A stretch of DNA of 64,000 nucleotides from Microbacterium gorillae (GTDB lineage Bacteria > Actinomycetota > Actinomycetes > Actinomycetales > Microbacteriaceae), in the NCBI RefSeq assembly GCF_000826185.2, contig NZ_LN648875.1:1298356-1362355 (forward strand), written 5' to 3'. Under the pieces are notes generated by a model. It did not search any database, was not told the origin of the DNA, and worked only from the letters and a program-made list of their open reading frames with translations. Position numbers and translations under genes: made by a program. Below, one piece after another: positions 1-7,981 of this stretch. How positions within the stretch are numbered: the stretch's first letter is position 1; every line of letters begins with the position of its first letter.

Positions 1-463
1 CGGCGAGCAGCAGCGCGAGAAGGATCGCCCGAACCCACCCGGGACCGCGACGATCGGCGGTGTCGGGCATGCTCGGGGACACCGCCTCGTCCGACGCCGT
101 GTCCTCCGCTGCGGCCCGTCGCCGGAACGCGGCGCCCACCATCGAGGCGACCACGACCGAGGCGAGCAGCAGAAGCACGGTGGCCCAGCACGCGGGCGGG
201 ATCGCCCGCCCCGTGAACAGGAGCGACACCATCCGGAAAGCCACGAAGCTGGACATCGCGATCCATATCAGGCCGACGAACCGCATGTTGCGCTCCCTCC
301 TCGCCACCGGAAGGTCCTCGATCTTTCGGGCGAAGCTCGGCGACAGCGACGGCATGGCGGAGAGGATGACGCGGTGCGCTGAATCCGGGGAGGACATCAG
401 GATGCAACCGCCGCAGAAGAAGGCGACGAACACCCGATAAGCCAGGAACACGATCATCATCAT
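1..463 (-). CDS. Membrane protein, C-terminal part missing (window edge)
   Basis: A leftward reading frame stays open from an ATG cluster at 455-463 to the window edge, about 154 codons. It has three hydrophobic stretches: the N-terminus (MMIVFLAYRVFVAFFCGG), a segment starting RFVGLIWIAMSS, and CWATVLLLLASVVVASMVG. A charged linker (RRRAAAEDTASDEA) follows, and another hydrophobic segment is cut by the edge. I recognise no family. Three consecutive ATG codons make the exact start uncertain, and no strong ribosome site precedes them. It lies 63 bp downstream of the hydrolase on the same strand. The opposite-strand open frame here is a shadow of this gene. Confidence 0.6.
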   Translation of the reverse strand, partial: MMMIVFLAYRVFVAFFCGGCILMSSPDSAHRVILSAMPSLSPSFARKIEDLPVARRERNMRFVGLIWIAMSSFVAFRMVSLLFTGRAIPPACWATVLLLLASVVVASMVGAAFRRRAAAEDTASDEAVSPSMPDTADRRGPGWVRAILLALLLA

Positions 464-526
464 GACCGATCGCGGGATCACTGACGAGATCGACGGAATG
501 GCCCGCCGATCCTCCGGTCATCCGGA

Positions 527-1681
527 TCAGGGGAGGTCGGCGAAGGTCTCGGCCACCCAGTCGGCGATGATGCCGGCGACGTAGGGCATGTTGTCGATGG
601 AGATGTGCTCGGTGCCGCCCTCGGGATCATCGAAGAGGCGCAGCTCGCGCTTCGGCGAATTCACCGCCTGCTCGTACGTCTGGTGGGCGTACTTCACGTT
701 GATCTGGCGGTCGCCGACGCCGTGCGTGATCAGCAGTGGTGCGGTGATCTGCTCGGCCACGCCGTTCAGGTGCATGTCCTTCGTCTTGGCGATGAAGTCG
801 TCCATGTCGGACGCGCCCCAGACCCAGAACACGTGGTCCCAGTAGTGCGGAACCGGGTTCTCGCCCTCGCGGTTGCGACGGGCCTCCTGCACCTCGGCCC
901 AGTTGTGGTTCGCACCCCAGGCCACGCCGAGCTTCAGACGCTTCTCGAACGCCAGCGCACGCGGAGCGTAGTAGCCGCCGAGCGACCAACCCACGATGCC
1001 GATGCGGTCGGCGTCCGCGCCGAGGTCATCCGCGTTGGCCTCGATCCAGTCGATGATCGCGCCCGCCCACACCTCGGTGTCGTGCCGCGCCTGCAGACCA
1101 CGAAGGCGCAGGGCCTCACCGGACCCGGGGGTGTCCACCATCAGCGTGGAGATGCCCCGCTCGGCCAGCATCTGCGGGAACTGCGAGTAGTACATCATCT
1201 CCTTCGTGGAATCCAGGCCGTTCCACTGGATGACCACGGGGTGCGGTCCGTCGCCGGGCGCGCGGTAGAAGTACGCCGGCAGCGACGCGTCCTCGTACGG
1301 GATCTCCACGGTGGTCAGCGGCTTGCCCAGTAGCTCGACGTGCTTCAGCAGCAGGTCGATGGACTTCTGGTACGCCGCATTGCGTCCCTCCCACGCCGGG
1401 GACTGCAGACGCTCGGCCTGCGAGGTGTACAGCGACGCACGGTAGTACGTCTCCCCCGCGCCGATGCGCCGACCGCGGGCCTCGTCGTCCTGCGCCTTCG
1501 CGATCAGCCGATCGGCGACCGCGGCCCAGGACGCGTACAGCTGCGCGGTTCCGGCGTCATCGCCGTTCTGGGACGCCTCCAGGACGGGCTTGCAGGCGCG
1601 GTCGATCTCGTCGATGTAGCCGCCGTTGTTGAGCGTGGCGACGACGGACATGCTCCACACGTAGTTGGTGGGGAAGTACAT
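527..1681 (-). CDS. Alpha/beta hydrolase (DUF1100 / pseudooxynicotine-hydrolase-like)
   Basis: A 384-residue hydrolase, probably cytoplasmic. It has a helical N-terminal part (start MYFPTNYVWSM) and an alpha/beta-hydrolase core with nucleophile elbow GWSLGG near residue 230, acid in HGVGDRQ and a late catalytic His in GGTEHIS. Length and layout match the DUF1100/FrsA-like group, which includes the C-C hydrolase acting on 2,6-dihydroxypseudooxynicotine; that activity is only an analogy here. The ATG at 1681 is chosen because GAGGAGC precedes it and the residues upstream in the open frame look non-coding. It is the last gene of the leftward operon, 22 bp after the SDR gene, so a late hydrolytic step on a ring-opened or acyl-aromatic intermediate is plausible. 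Confidence 0.85.
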   Translation of the reverse strand: MYFPTNYVWSMSVVATLNNGGYIDEIDRACKPVLEASQNGDDAGTAQLYASWAAVADRLIAKAQDDEARGRRIGAGETYYRASLYTSQAERLQSPAWEGRNAAYQKSIDLLLKHVELLGKPLTTVEIPYEDASLPAYFYRAPGDGPHPVVIQWNGLDSTKEMMYYSQFPQMLAERGISTLMVDTPGSGEALRLRGLQARHDTEVWAGAIIDWIEANADDLGADADRIGIVGWSLGGYYAPRALAFEKRLKLGVAWGANHNWAEVQEARRNREGENPVPHYWDHVFWVWGASDMDDFIAKTKDMHLNGVAEQITAPLLITHGVGDRQINVKYAHQTYEQAVNSPKRELRLFDDPEGGTEHISIDNMPYVAGIIADWVAETFADLP

Positions 1682-1703
1682 GAACACGGGGGTGCTCCTC
1701 GAG

Positions 1704-2492
1704 TCAGGACGTGGACGCGCGAACGGCGTCGGAGAGGAAGGTGGACACGCCGGACAGCTGCTGCCCGCCGTCGACGCCGACCTCGGCGCCGGTGACGTAG
1801 GACGCGGCGTCCGAGAGCAGGAACGCGACGACGTTCGCGACCTCGGCGGGCTGTCCGCCGCGGTGCAGCGGAGAGACCGCCTCGTTCGCGGCGAGGAAGG
1901 CGGCCGGCGCACTCGCGGTCATCTCGGTGTGGATGTAGCCGGGGTGCACGAGATTCACGCGGATGCCGCGCGGCCCGAGCTCGGTGGCGCACGAGTGGGA
2001 CAGCCCGCGCAGCGCCCACTTGCTGGCGGTGTACGCGGCCGTGTAGTGCCCGGTCACCGCAGCGGCCGAGCCGATGTTGACGATCGCGGAGCCGGAGCTC
2101 ATCAGCGGCAAAAGTGCCTGGATCGCGAGCATCGGGCCGGTGACGTTGATCGCGAGCACGCGGTCCCACTCGGCGCGGACGACCTGGCCGATGCGGGTGC
2201 GCTGGGTGACGCCGGCGTTGTTGACCAGGCCCCTCACGGTGCGGCCGCGCAGGCTCGCGGCGAACTCCGCCCAGGCGTCCTCGTCCGTGACGTCCATCGG
2301 CCGGTAGATGACGGTTCCGGACAGGGGCGCGGCGGCGGCGGGCCTGTCCGTCGCGGCCGCGCGCACGTCGATCGCGACGACGTCGGCTCCCTGCCCGGCC
2401 AGCAGCAGCGCCTCCTCGGCACCCTGCCCGCCGGCGGCGCCGGTCACCACGAAAAGGCCACCGGCGATGCCCGGAAGGTTCAGCTCACTCAT
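1704..2492 (-). CDS. SDR family NAD(P)-dependent oxidoreductase
   Basis: A 262-residue classical short-chain dehydrogenase/reductase. Cofactor motif TGAAGGQG lies near residue 18, NNAG near residue 92, the catalytic Ser in NIGSAAA and the Tyr/Lys pair in YTASK, so the active site is complete. Its C-terminus ends VGVDGGQQ as in many members. Family enzymes oxidise or reduce secondary alcohols, ketones or dihydrodiols; the substrate cannot be read here. The start ATG overlaps the stop of the upstream VOC gene by 4 bp (ATGA), so the two are translationally coupled within the leftward catabolic operon. Confidence 0.9.
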   Translation of the reverse strand: MSELNLPGIAGGLFVVTGAAGGQGAEEALLLAGQGADVVAIDVRAAATDRPAAAAPLSGTVIYRPMDVTDEDAWAEFAASLRGRTVRGLVNNAGVTQRTRIGQVVRAEWDRVLAINVTGPMLAIQALLPLMSSGSAIVNIGSAAAVTGHYTAAYTASKWALRGLSHSCATELGPRGIRVNLVHPGYIHTEMTASAPAAFLAANEAVSPLHRGGQPAEVANVVAFLLSDAASYVTGAEVGVDGGQQLSGVSTFLSDAVRASTS

Positions 2493-2923
2493 GCGTCCAC
2501 CGGCGTTCCGGGTGGGCCGGGACGGTCCAGCATCTCGATGAGGTTACCCTCCGGGTCGGCGACGAACGCCATCCGCACGCCCGACACCGGCGACGGCCCC
2601 GGCGGCATGATCGGCGTCGCCCCGGCGGCGGTCAGGCGACCGAACAATTCCTCGACGTCCGCCACTCGCAGGCAGATGTGGCCGAAGCCCTGCGTCAGTA
2701 CCGCCTCCGGCGCGCTCGCGGCCTGCAGCCCGGGCTGCGATCCCGGACGATGCAGCAGTTCCAGCGCCCAGGTGCCGTCCGGGTCCACGAGGAAGACCAC
2801 CTGCAGGCCGAGAGCCGGGATGCCGCCGGGTTCCGTGGGCACGAGGCCGAGAGCGGCGGCGTACCAGTCTCGCTGTGCGTCGAGGTCGGCGACGGACAGA
2901 CCGACGTGGTCGAGAGCGGTCAT
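2489..2923 (-). CDS. VOC family protein (glyoxalase/dioxygenase superfamily)
   Basis: A 144-residue vicinal-oxygen-chelate protein with the paired beta-alpha-beta-beta-beta modules of the glyoxalase fold. It starts ALDHVGLSVADL, the second half starts GFGHICLRVADVEE and the end is DPEGNLIEML. The metal-ligand positions of the family (His near the start of each half, Glu in the last strand) are present. The activity (lyase, isomerase, dioxygenase or epimerase) is not fixed by the sequence. It overlaps the cupin gene upstream and the SDR gene downstream by 4 bp each, so it belongs to the same catabolic transcript. Confidence 0.88.
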   Translation of the reverse strand: MTALDHVGLSVADLDAQRDWYAAALGLVPTEPGGIPALGLQVVFLVDPDGTWALELLHRPGSQPGLQAASAPEAVLTQGFGHICLRVADVEELFGRLTAAGATPIMPPGPSPVSGVRMAFVADPEGNLIEMLDRPGPPGTPVDA

Positions 2924-3745
2924 GCGGGTTCTCCCTTCGCGGCGGCGCCGTCCCGCGGGCCGTGGGTCATCAGCGACTCGCGGACGTCCGCGGGCAGCGC
3001 CTCCAGCACATCATCACCGAACGTGCCACCGACGAGGATGAACGCGACGCGAGCGACGGTGTCACCGCGGTTGGCCCAGGCGTGGTCGGTCCCACGCTGG
3101 ATGATGATGTCGCCGGCGTGCGCGGTGACCTCCTCATCGTCCAGGAGCAAGGTGATCTGTCCGTCCAGGACGATGCCGTAATCGATCGACTCGGTGCGAT
3201 GCACCGGCGACTGCAGGCCCCGGTCATCGAGATGTCCGGGGAGGAACTCGTTGATGCGGATGCGGGTGCCCAGCCGCGGCGGCGGCACGGTGAGGGAGCC
3301 CGTCGTGGGGTCCTCTGCACCCGCCCCGATCACGGCGGGGCTGGCCGCGGTGACCCAGATCTCGTGGGACGCCCCCCCCGCCCCCCGCCGGTCGCGCGAG
3401 ACCGGGGCCGGGCCGTCGCCGACGCTCACCGGCGCGCCCCCCGCGCCATGTCCCGGGGCGATGCGGCGGGGGGGGGCACGCGGGAGGCCGGGGGGGGCCG
3501 GCGTGGGTGCGGGGGGGGTCCCCGAGCCGCGGCGGCGGCAGGGTGGGGGGGCCGGTCGGGGGGTCCTCTGCACCCGCCCCGATCACGGCGGGGCTGGCCG
3601 CGGTGACCCAGATCTCGTGGAACGCCACCCCGTCCTCCGGCAGTTCGCGCGAGACCGGGACCGGTCCGTCGCTGACGATCACGGACGCGCCACTCGCGTC
3701 ATGTCCGGTGACGATGCGACGGGGGACGTGGAACTGCTCGTTCAC
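2920..3745 (-). pseudogene. Cupin-domain protein broken by a 253-bp duplication
   Basis: The C-terminal three quarters encode a clear cupin barrel (HRTESIDYGIVLDG, then AGDIIIQRGTDHAW), typical of small metal-dependent dioxygenases or isomerases. The correct N-terminus (GTG at 3745, NEQFHVPRR, with GAGAGG 7 bp upstream) lies in another frame. Between them is an extra 253-bp copy; 253 is not divisible by 3, so the frame is lost. Deleting one copy gives an uninterrupted 190-codon gene. As it stands the only open frame for the cupin part runs 2920-3573 with a nonsense proline/arginine-rich head. It follows the FAD hydroxylase gene by 11 bp and overlaps the VOC gene by 4 bp. Either a genuine mutation or a sequence error; I favour an error (see the repeat entry). 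Confidence 0.75.
3307..3620. repeat. Imperfect 253-bp tandem duplication with G/C-only differences
   Basis: An identical 61-bp block occurs at 3307-3367 and 3560-3620, offset 253 bp. Between them (3368-3559) the sequence aligns without gaps to the flanking cupin gene, but nearly every mismatch replaces A or T by G or C, giving runs such as GGGGGGGGG. The first half of the middle resembles the sequence after 3620 and the second half resembles that before 3307. Ordinary divergence does not produce such a one-directional pattern. A base-calling or assembly failure is more likely than a real repeat. Confidence 0.85.
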
Positions 3746-3756
3746 GGGTTCCTCTC

Positions 3757-4884
3757 TCACGGGGCGGGGACCAGCGCGCCGAGCGCCTCGGCCATGACCC
3801 GGCCCGGGTCAGCGTGCGGCGTGCCCGGGTTCTGCTCCCAGGCGGCCAGCTGCAGTGACGCGTCCACGACACCCTTCAGGCGCGGCAGCCGTCGCGCGTA
3901 GAAGGCGTCGAGCTGGTCGGACAGCTGTCCGGGCTCGGTGACCAGCTGCGCGAACAGCAGGGCGTCCTCCACGCACTGCGCCGCGCCCTGCGCGATCAGC
4001 GGCGGCACGGCGTGGACCACCTCGCCGAGCGCCACGACCCGGCCGTCGTGCCACGGCCCGTCCACGAAGATCCACTCGATCTCCTGGAAGTTCAAGAACG
4101 TGTCGGCGTTCAGCGACTCGCGCAGGTAGTCGAACTCCCCGTGGAAGTTCGCCATCAGCCGCTGGACCTCCTGGTACCCCTCCAGTCCGTTATCCGTCCG
4201 CTCCGGACGGCACAGCACGAAGACGTAGCACTGGTCGGCGCTGACCGGGGTGTACCCGACCTTGAACGCCCCGCCGTCGTCCGCGACGGGAAAGGCGATG
4301 CTGCCGCGCATGTCCGGGGTGCGGGTGGTCACGGCACGCCAGATGCCGAGACCGCTCGGCGCGCGGTCCTCGGTGATGCCGAGCTTGGGTCGGGTCTGGG
4401 ACTTGATGCCCTCGGCGATGATGATGACGTCCCACTCCTCACGACGGCCGTCGGAGAGGATTGATGTCGCCGTCTCGCCGTTGTTGACGTAGTCGGTCAG
4501 CTCCAACCCGAGGCGGATCTCGACGCCGAGCTCCTCCGCACGATCGACGAGGATCTCGTGCAGGTCCGGACGCAGCGCCCCGATCGTGGGGGGAAGATCA
4601 TCGCCGCCCGTGGCCGGCGTCGGCATCACGCCGAGAGTGGTCCCGTCCGCGAGGGCGAGGGTCACGGAGCTCTCCGGCTGACCGACGGCGAGCACGCGGT
4701 CGATCACCCCGATCTCCCGGAAGACGCGCAGGGCGTTTCCCTGAATGGTGAGACCGTGGCCGACACGCGCCCACGCCGGAGCCTTGTCCACCAGCGTGAC
4801 CGCGACGTCACGCTCCGCCAGCGCGATGGCCGCCGTGAGCCCGGTGAAGCCACCGCCGACGATGAGCACGGATCGAATCGACAT
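3757..4884 (-). CDS. FAD-dependent aromatic monooxygenase (group A hydroxylase)
   Basis: A 375-residue flavoprotein hydroxylase of the PHBH/salicylate-hydroxylase type. The N-terminal dinucleotide-binding motif VGGGFTGLTAAI is near residue 7, LRPDLHEIL is near residue 110, and the second FAD motif reads ALGEVVHAVPP instead of the usual GDAAH, an Asp-to-Glu change at the ribityl-contact position. Family members hydroxylate activated rings with NAD(P)H and oxygen. The start at 4884 (MSIRSVL) is preceded by CAGGAG; the longer open frame upstream lies over the promoter. It is the first gene of the leftward operon (hydroxylase, cupin, VOC, SDR, hydrolase), under the palindrome at 4967-4979, and so probably does the entry hydroxylation. 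Confidence 0.88.
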   Translation of the reverse strand: MSIRSVLIVGGGFTGLTAAIALAERDVAVTLVDKAPAWARVGHGLTIQGNALRVFREIGVIDRVLAVGQPESSVTLALADGTTLGVMPTPATGGDDLPPTIGALRPDLHEILVDRAEELGVEIRLGLELTDYVNNGETATSILSDGRREEWDVIIIAEGIKSQTRPKLGITEDRAPSGLGIWRAVTTRTPDMRGSIAFPVADDGGAFKVGYTPVSADQCYVFVLCRPERTDNGLEGYQEVQRLMANFHGEFDYLRESLNADTFLNFQEIEWIFVDGPWHDGRVVALGEVVHAVPPLIAQGAAQCVEDALLFAQLVTEPGQLSDQLDAFYARRLPRLKGVVDASLQLAAWEQNPGTPHADPGRVMAEALGALVPAP

Positions 4885-4966
4885 CCACGTCTCCTGATTC
4901 CGGACGCCGTTCGCATCCTCGTTCGACGCTAGGCGGGGGTCCCGGACGGCACCACTGGCCGGGCGC

Positions 4967-4979
4967 GATGCCACCTATC
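4967..4979. promoter_or_regulatory. Regulon palindrome, site 1 (GATGCCACCTATC)
   Basis: An exact match to GATR-N5-YATC, 82 bp upstream of the FAD hydroxylase start. Probable binding site for the island's LysR-type regulator (inference). Confidence 0.65.
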
Positions 4980-5104
4980 AGCGCCCGGGCTGTCGCCGCG
5001 TGGATGGTGGTTCCGCCCCCGGGTTGTGCAGGAAGCTCCGGGAGGCGAGCACGGACGGGGCCTTCAGCACGGCTCAGGGTGAACGACCCGGATGCTGTCG
5101 CGGT

Positions 5105-5117
5105 GATGGGTGGTATC
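5105..5117. promoter_or_regulatory. Regulon palindrome, site 2 (GATGGGTGGTATC)
   Basis: An exact match to GATR-N5-YATC, 88 bp upstream of the extradiol-type dioxygenase start. On the opposite strand its core is GATACCACCCATC, closely matching the sites at 4967 and 16374. Confidence 0.65.
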
Positions 5118-5205
5118 CGCCCGGCGCCGTGGTCCGCTCGCGCGGGCGGACCTAGATTCAGGAAGGGCCGGAGCGCCCTCCTGTCCCCCCGAAGGAAGGT
5201 CGAAG

Positions 5206-6141
5206 ATGACTGATCGACTCGTGTCCCACCTCCGCTACGCCGCACTGGCCGTGCCGAACTTCGCCGCGGAGCGCGACTTCTTCGTCACGCACTGGGGGCT
5301 CACCGAGGTGCACGCTGAGGACGGACTGTCGTACCTGGCCGCAGAGGGATCGAACGAGCCGTTCATCCTCCGCCTGCGCCAGGACGACAAGCGGATCGAC
5401 CTGGCCGGATTCGCCGTCGCGAACCGTGCGGACGTGGACGCGCTCGCCGCCAAGCTGCACGCCGAGGACGTGACGTTCGTCCACGAACCGCAGGAATTGA
5501 CCGGCTTCAGCGGCGGCTACGGCTTCCGCGTCTTCGACGGCGACGGGCGCGTCCTGGAATTCGCGACCGGCTACGCCACTCGGCAGGCCCGCAAGATCCG
5601 CGAGCGCGAGCCCATTCCGGCGAAGCTGTCTCACATGGTGTTCAACTCACAGGACCTGAACGTCACCGCGCAGTGGTACATCGACCACCTCGACTTCACC
5701 ATCTCCGATTCCCTGGTGCGGCCGGACGGCACCGAGATGATGCACTTCCTGCGCTGCAACGCGAACCACCACTCGATCGCCATCGCGATGGGGCCGCACC
5801 ACTCGTTGCATCACCTGTCCTTCGAGATGCGCGGCATCGAGGAGTGGATGCGCGGTGCGGGAAAGATCCTCCGCGCCGGGACGCGGATGATCTGGGGCCC
5901 CGGACGCCACAACGCGGGCGATAACACGTTCGCCTATTTCCTGGACCCGGCCGGCAACACGATCGAGTACACCACCGAGCTCGCGATGGTCGACGACGAC
6001 ACCTGGCAGCCCCACCGCCACGACGTCACGCACCTGTCCACGCAGGACCAGTGGGGCACCGCCCAGGAGATGAGCGAGCTCGTCGCGCGGGAGTCGTTCA
6101 ACGACATCGACAAGGGCCTGTTCGTCGCCCCGCCGGTGTGA
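5206..6141 (+). CDS. Extradiol ring-cleavage dioxygenase, VOC type I
   Basis: A 311-residue two-domain VOC protein of the catechol 2,3-dioxygenase / biphenyl-diol dioxygenase type. The C-terminal domain keeps the three iron ligands of the family: His in SHMVFNSQD near residue 146, His in HHLSFEM near 209 and Glu in NTIEYTTEL near 260. Such enzymes open catechol rings next to the hydroxyl pair using Fe(II) and oxygen. The start at 5206 is chosen because GAAGGAAGG precedes it; the earlier in-frame ATG would run through the regulatory palindrome. It is the first gene of the rightward operon, followed by the RpiB-like and oxidoreductase genes. Confidence 0.88.
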   Translation: MTDRLVSHLRYAALAVPNFAAERDFFVTHWGLTEVHAEDGLSYLAAEGSNEPFILRLRQDDKRIDLAGFAVANRADVDALAAKLHAEDVTFVHEPQELTGFSGGYGFRVFDGDGRVLEFATGYATRQARKIREREPIPAKLSHMVFNSQDLNVTAQWYIDHLDFTISDSLVRPDGTEMMHFLRCNANHHSIAIAMGPHHSLHHLSFEMRGIEEWMRGAGKILRAGTRMIWGPGRHNAGDNTFAYFLDPAGNTIEYTTELAMVDDDTWQPHRHDVTHLSTQDQWGTAQEMSELVARESFNDIDKGLFVAPPV

Positions 6142-6172
6142 CCGTCCGCCCACTCGCTCGTACGGAGGAACC

Positions 6173-6691
6173 ATGACTCGCATCCATTTCGCCGCCGACC
6201 ACGGCGGACACGAGCTCGGGCGCGCACTCGCCGAGCACGCCACCACCGCCGGTTTCGACGTCGTCTGGCACGGCGCCGAGACGGTCGACGCCGGTGACGA
6301 CTACCCGATCCATGCGATCGCGGTCGGTCAGGCCGTCGTCGCGGACCAGGACAACGGTGTGGACGCGTTCGCCGTCCTCGTCGTCGAGGAGGCCGTCGCC
6401 GGGGTCGTCGCGGCCAACAAGGTCAACGGGGCGCGCGCGGTGACCGTGTCCTCGCCTCGCGCGGCCGTCAACGCCCGCGGTGTGGTGGACGCGAACGTGC
6501 TGGTCATCGAGGGGATCGCCTTCCCCGAATCGGTCTGGCTCACCGCCTGGGCGTTCGCCACGTCGCCGATGGAGCAGACCGTCCAGCGCGGACGCCAGAT
6601 CCTGCAGATCGAGGAGTTCGAGAATGCGGGCACGATTGAGGGGTGGGCGGTTCAGCTCGAGCCCGAGCAGATCGCCGTCCGCCACGACTGA
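6173..6691 (+). CDS. RpiB/LacAB-like protein lacking usual catalytic residues
   Basis: A 172-residue member of the ribose-5-phosphate isomerase B / LacAB fold. It opens with the family signature (HFAADHGGHELG) and keeps AANKVNGARAV and DANVLVIEG in the expected places. The phosphate/active-site loop, normally close to GTGIG or GSGNG, reads VVEEAVAG, and the conserved His-Asn before the last strand is absent. It may therefore not be a sugar-phosphate isomerase but an isomerase or binding protein recruited to the aromatic pathway. It sits 31 bp after the dioxygenase gene with a GGAGG site, and 11 bp before the oxidoreductase gene. Confidence 0.75.
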   Translation: MTRIHFAADHGGHELGRALAEHATTAGFDVVWHGAETVDAGDDYPIHAIAVGQAVVADQDNGVDAFAVLVVEEAVAGVVAANKVNGARAVTVSSPRAAVNARGVVDANVLVIEGIAFPESVWLTAWAFATSPMEQTVQRGRQILQIEEFENAGTIEGWAVQLEPEQIAVRHD

Positions 6692-6702
6692 CGGGAGAGC
6701 GC

Positions 6703-7617
6703 ATGAGCCGCATCGCCACGTACGACACCACCGGCGGACCCGAGGTTCTGCACCTGACCGACGTTCCGGACGTGGAGCCCGGCGCCGGTGAGGTCGCGAT
6801 CCGCGTCCGCGCAGTCGGATTGAACCCGTTCGACGCCAAGGTGCGCTCCGGATTCATCCCGATGGAAGCGCCGTTCCCGCGACGCATCGGGTCGGACCTC
6901 GCGGGAACCGTGGACGCCGTGGGCCGCGGCGCCGTGTACGCGGACGGCACGCCCGTGTCCGTCGGCGATGAGGTGATGGGCCGCGCGGCCGGGGCCGTGG
7001 CCGAGCGCGTGGTCACTCGACCGGACGGCCTGTGCCGGCGGCCCGAAGCGCTCCCGGTGGAGGTCGCCGCGTCGTTGAACGTCCCCGGGCTGACCGCGGT
7101 TTCCTGCCTCGTCACCGTTCCGGTCACGGCGGCGGACACGGTGCTCGTCGGTGGCGCAGCGGGGGCCGTCGGCATCATCGCGGCCCAGCTCGTCCGCGAC
7201 GCCGGTGCCCGTGCGATCGGCACCGCCGCTGAGCGCAACCACGACCTGCTGCGTTCCGTGGGCGTCGAGCCGGTCATCTACGGTGACGGCCTCGTCGATC
7301 GCGTGCGCGCGCTCGGGGAGATCACCGCCGTGATCGACTGCCACGGGCGCGACGCGCTGGACGCGGGCATCGCGTTGGGCGTCCCGGTCGAGCGGATGGT
7401 CGCGATCGCCGCGTACGGTGCAGAGGCTGAACTCGGCGTGCACAACGCCGAGCGTGCAGCCCGCACCCCGGCGAACCTGGCCCAGCTCGCGGACCGAGCC
7501 GCGTCCGGCGATCTGGTGCTGCCGATCGCCGCGACCTTCCCGCTGGACGAGGTCCGGCAGGCGTTCGCCACGATGGAGGGACCGCACGCGGCGGGCAAGA
7601 TCGTCATCGTGCCCTGA
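6703..7617 (+). CDS. Zinc-independent NADP-dependent oxidoreductase (quinone reductase type)
   Basis: A 304-residue medium-chain dehydrogenase/reductase of the quinone oxidoreductase group. GroES-like N-domain GGPEVLHLTDVPDVEPGAGE, then NPFDAKVRSG, Rossmann motif VGGAAGAVG near residue 150 and C-terminal AAGKIVIVP. No structural-zinc cysteine cluster is seen, as expected for this branch. Family members reduce quinones or enones with NADPH. The ATG at 6703 follows GGGAGAG and is preferred over the earlier in-frame codons, which overlap the RpiB-like gene. It is the last intact gene of the rightward operon; a well-placed ribosome site directly after it leads only into a short truncated frame. 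Confidence 0.87.
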   Translation: MSRIATYDTTGGPEVLHLTDVPDVEPGAGEVAIRVRAVGLNPFDAKVRSGFIPMEAPFPRRIGSDLAGTVDAVGRGAVYADGTPVSVGDEVMGRAAGAVAERVVTRPDGLCRRPEALPVEVAASLNVPGLTAVSCLVTVPVTAADTVLVGGAAGAVGIIAAQLVRDAGARAIGTAAERNHDLLRSVGVEPVIYGDGLVDRVRALGEITAVIDCHGRDALDAGIALGVPVERMVAIAAYGAEAELGVHNAERAARTPANLAQLADRAASGDLVLPIAATFPLDEVRQAFATMEGPHAAGKIVIVP

Positions 7618-7635
7618 GCCCCGCAGGAGGAGTCA

Positions 7636-7755
7636 ATGATCGCGGCGATCATCGACGCCTCGTTGTCTACGATCGGTCGGGCCGGCAGGATGTCCGCGCG
7701 CGGACCGACTCTGAGGTACGCAGCGATCTGGCCGCTGGTCGAACCGTGGTCGTAG
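7636..7755 (+). pseudogene. Truncated fourth gene of the dioxygenase operon (39 codons)
   Basis: A strong ribosome site (GCAGGAGGAG) 6 bp before an ATG starts a 39-codon frame, MIAAIIDASLSTIGRAG, which then ends in TAG. The good initiation signal and operon position suggest the stump of a longer gene whose remainder was lost when the IS-rich segment arrived. No homologue is recognised. The rest of 7756-7981 shows only weak open frames with no convincing protein. Confidence 0.35.
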
Positions 7756-7981
7756 TGGGCCCTCGTCCTGATACCGACCTGGTGCCGAACATCGCCGTCA
7801 TCGTCGGCACGCCCACGCGCCGCCTGTTCGAGAGCGTCTTCGGGGTTCAAGCGCCGGCGTCCGGCTTCGGGGGAAATCGGCTCGGCACCGCCATGGTGGG
7901 TAGCTGGGGGGAAGCTCCGGTGGTGATGACGTATCGGCTGCCGACCACCGCGCGGACGCCGTTGCGCCCGGAGCCGGCGGT

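Larger units (their letters stand above)
4885..5205. promoter_or_regulatory. Divergent promoter region of the two catabolic operons
   Basis: This 321-bp gap separates the leftward FAD-hydroxylase operon from the rightward dioxygenase operon and holds no gene. It contains two copies of the shared palindrome, one about 82 bp before each start codon region, both pointing the same way relative to their gene. I see no convincing sigma70 -35/-10 pair, which suits an activator-dependent promoter. Confidence 0.6.

Noticed and set aside
60..440. Rightward 126-codon open frame at the left edge
   Set aside because: The opposite strand encodes a membrane protein with clear hydrophobic helices; this frame is its shadow.
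1665..3041. Long rightward frame opposite the SDR and VOC genes
   Set aside because: Low-complexity Arg/Gly/Ala translation with no motif; the minus-strand genes have complete family motifs.
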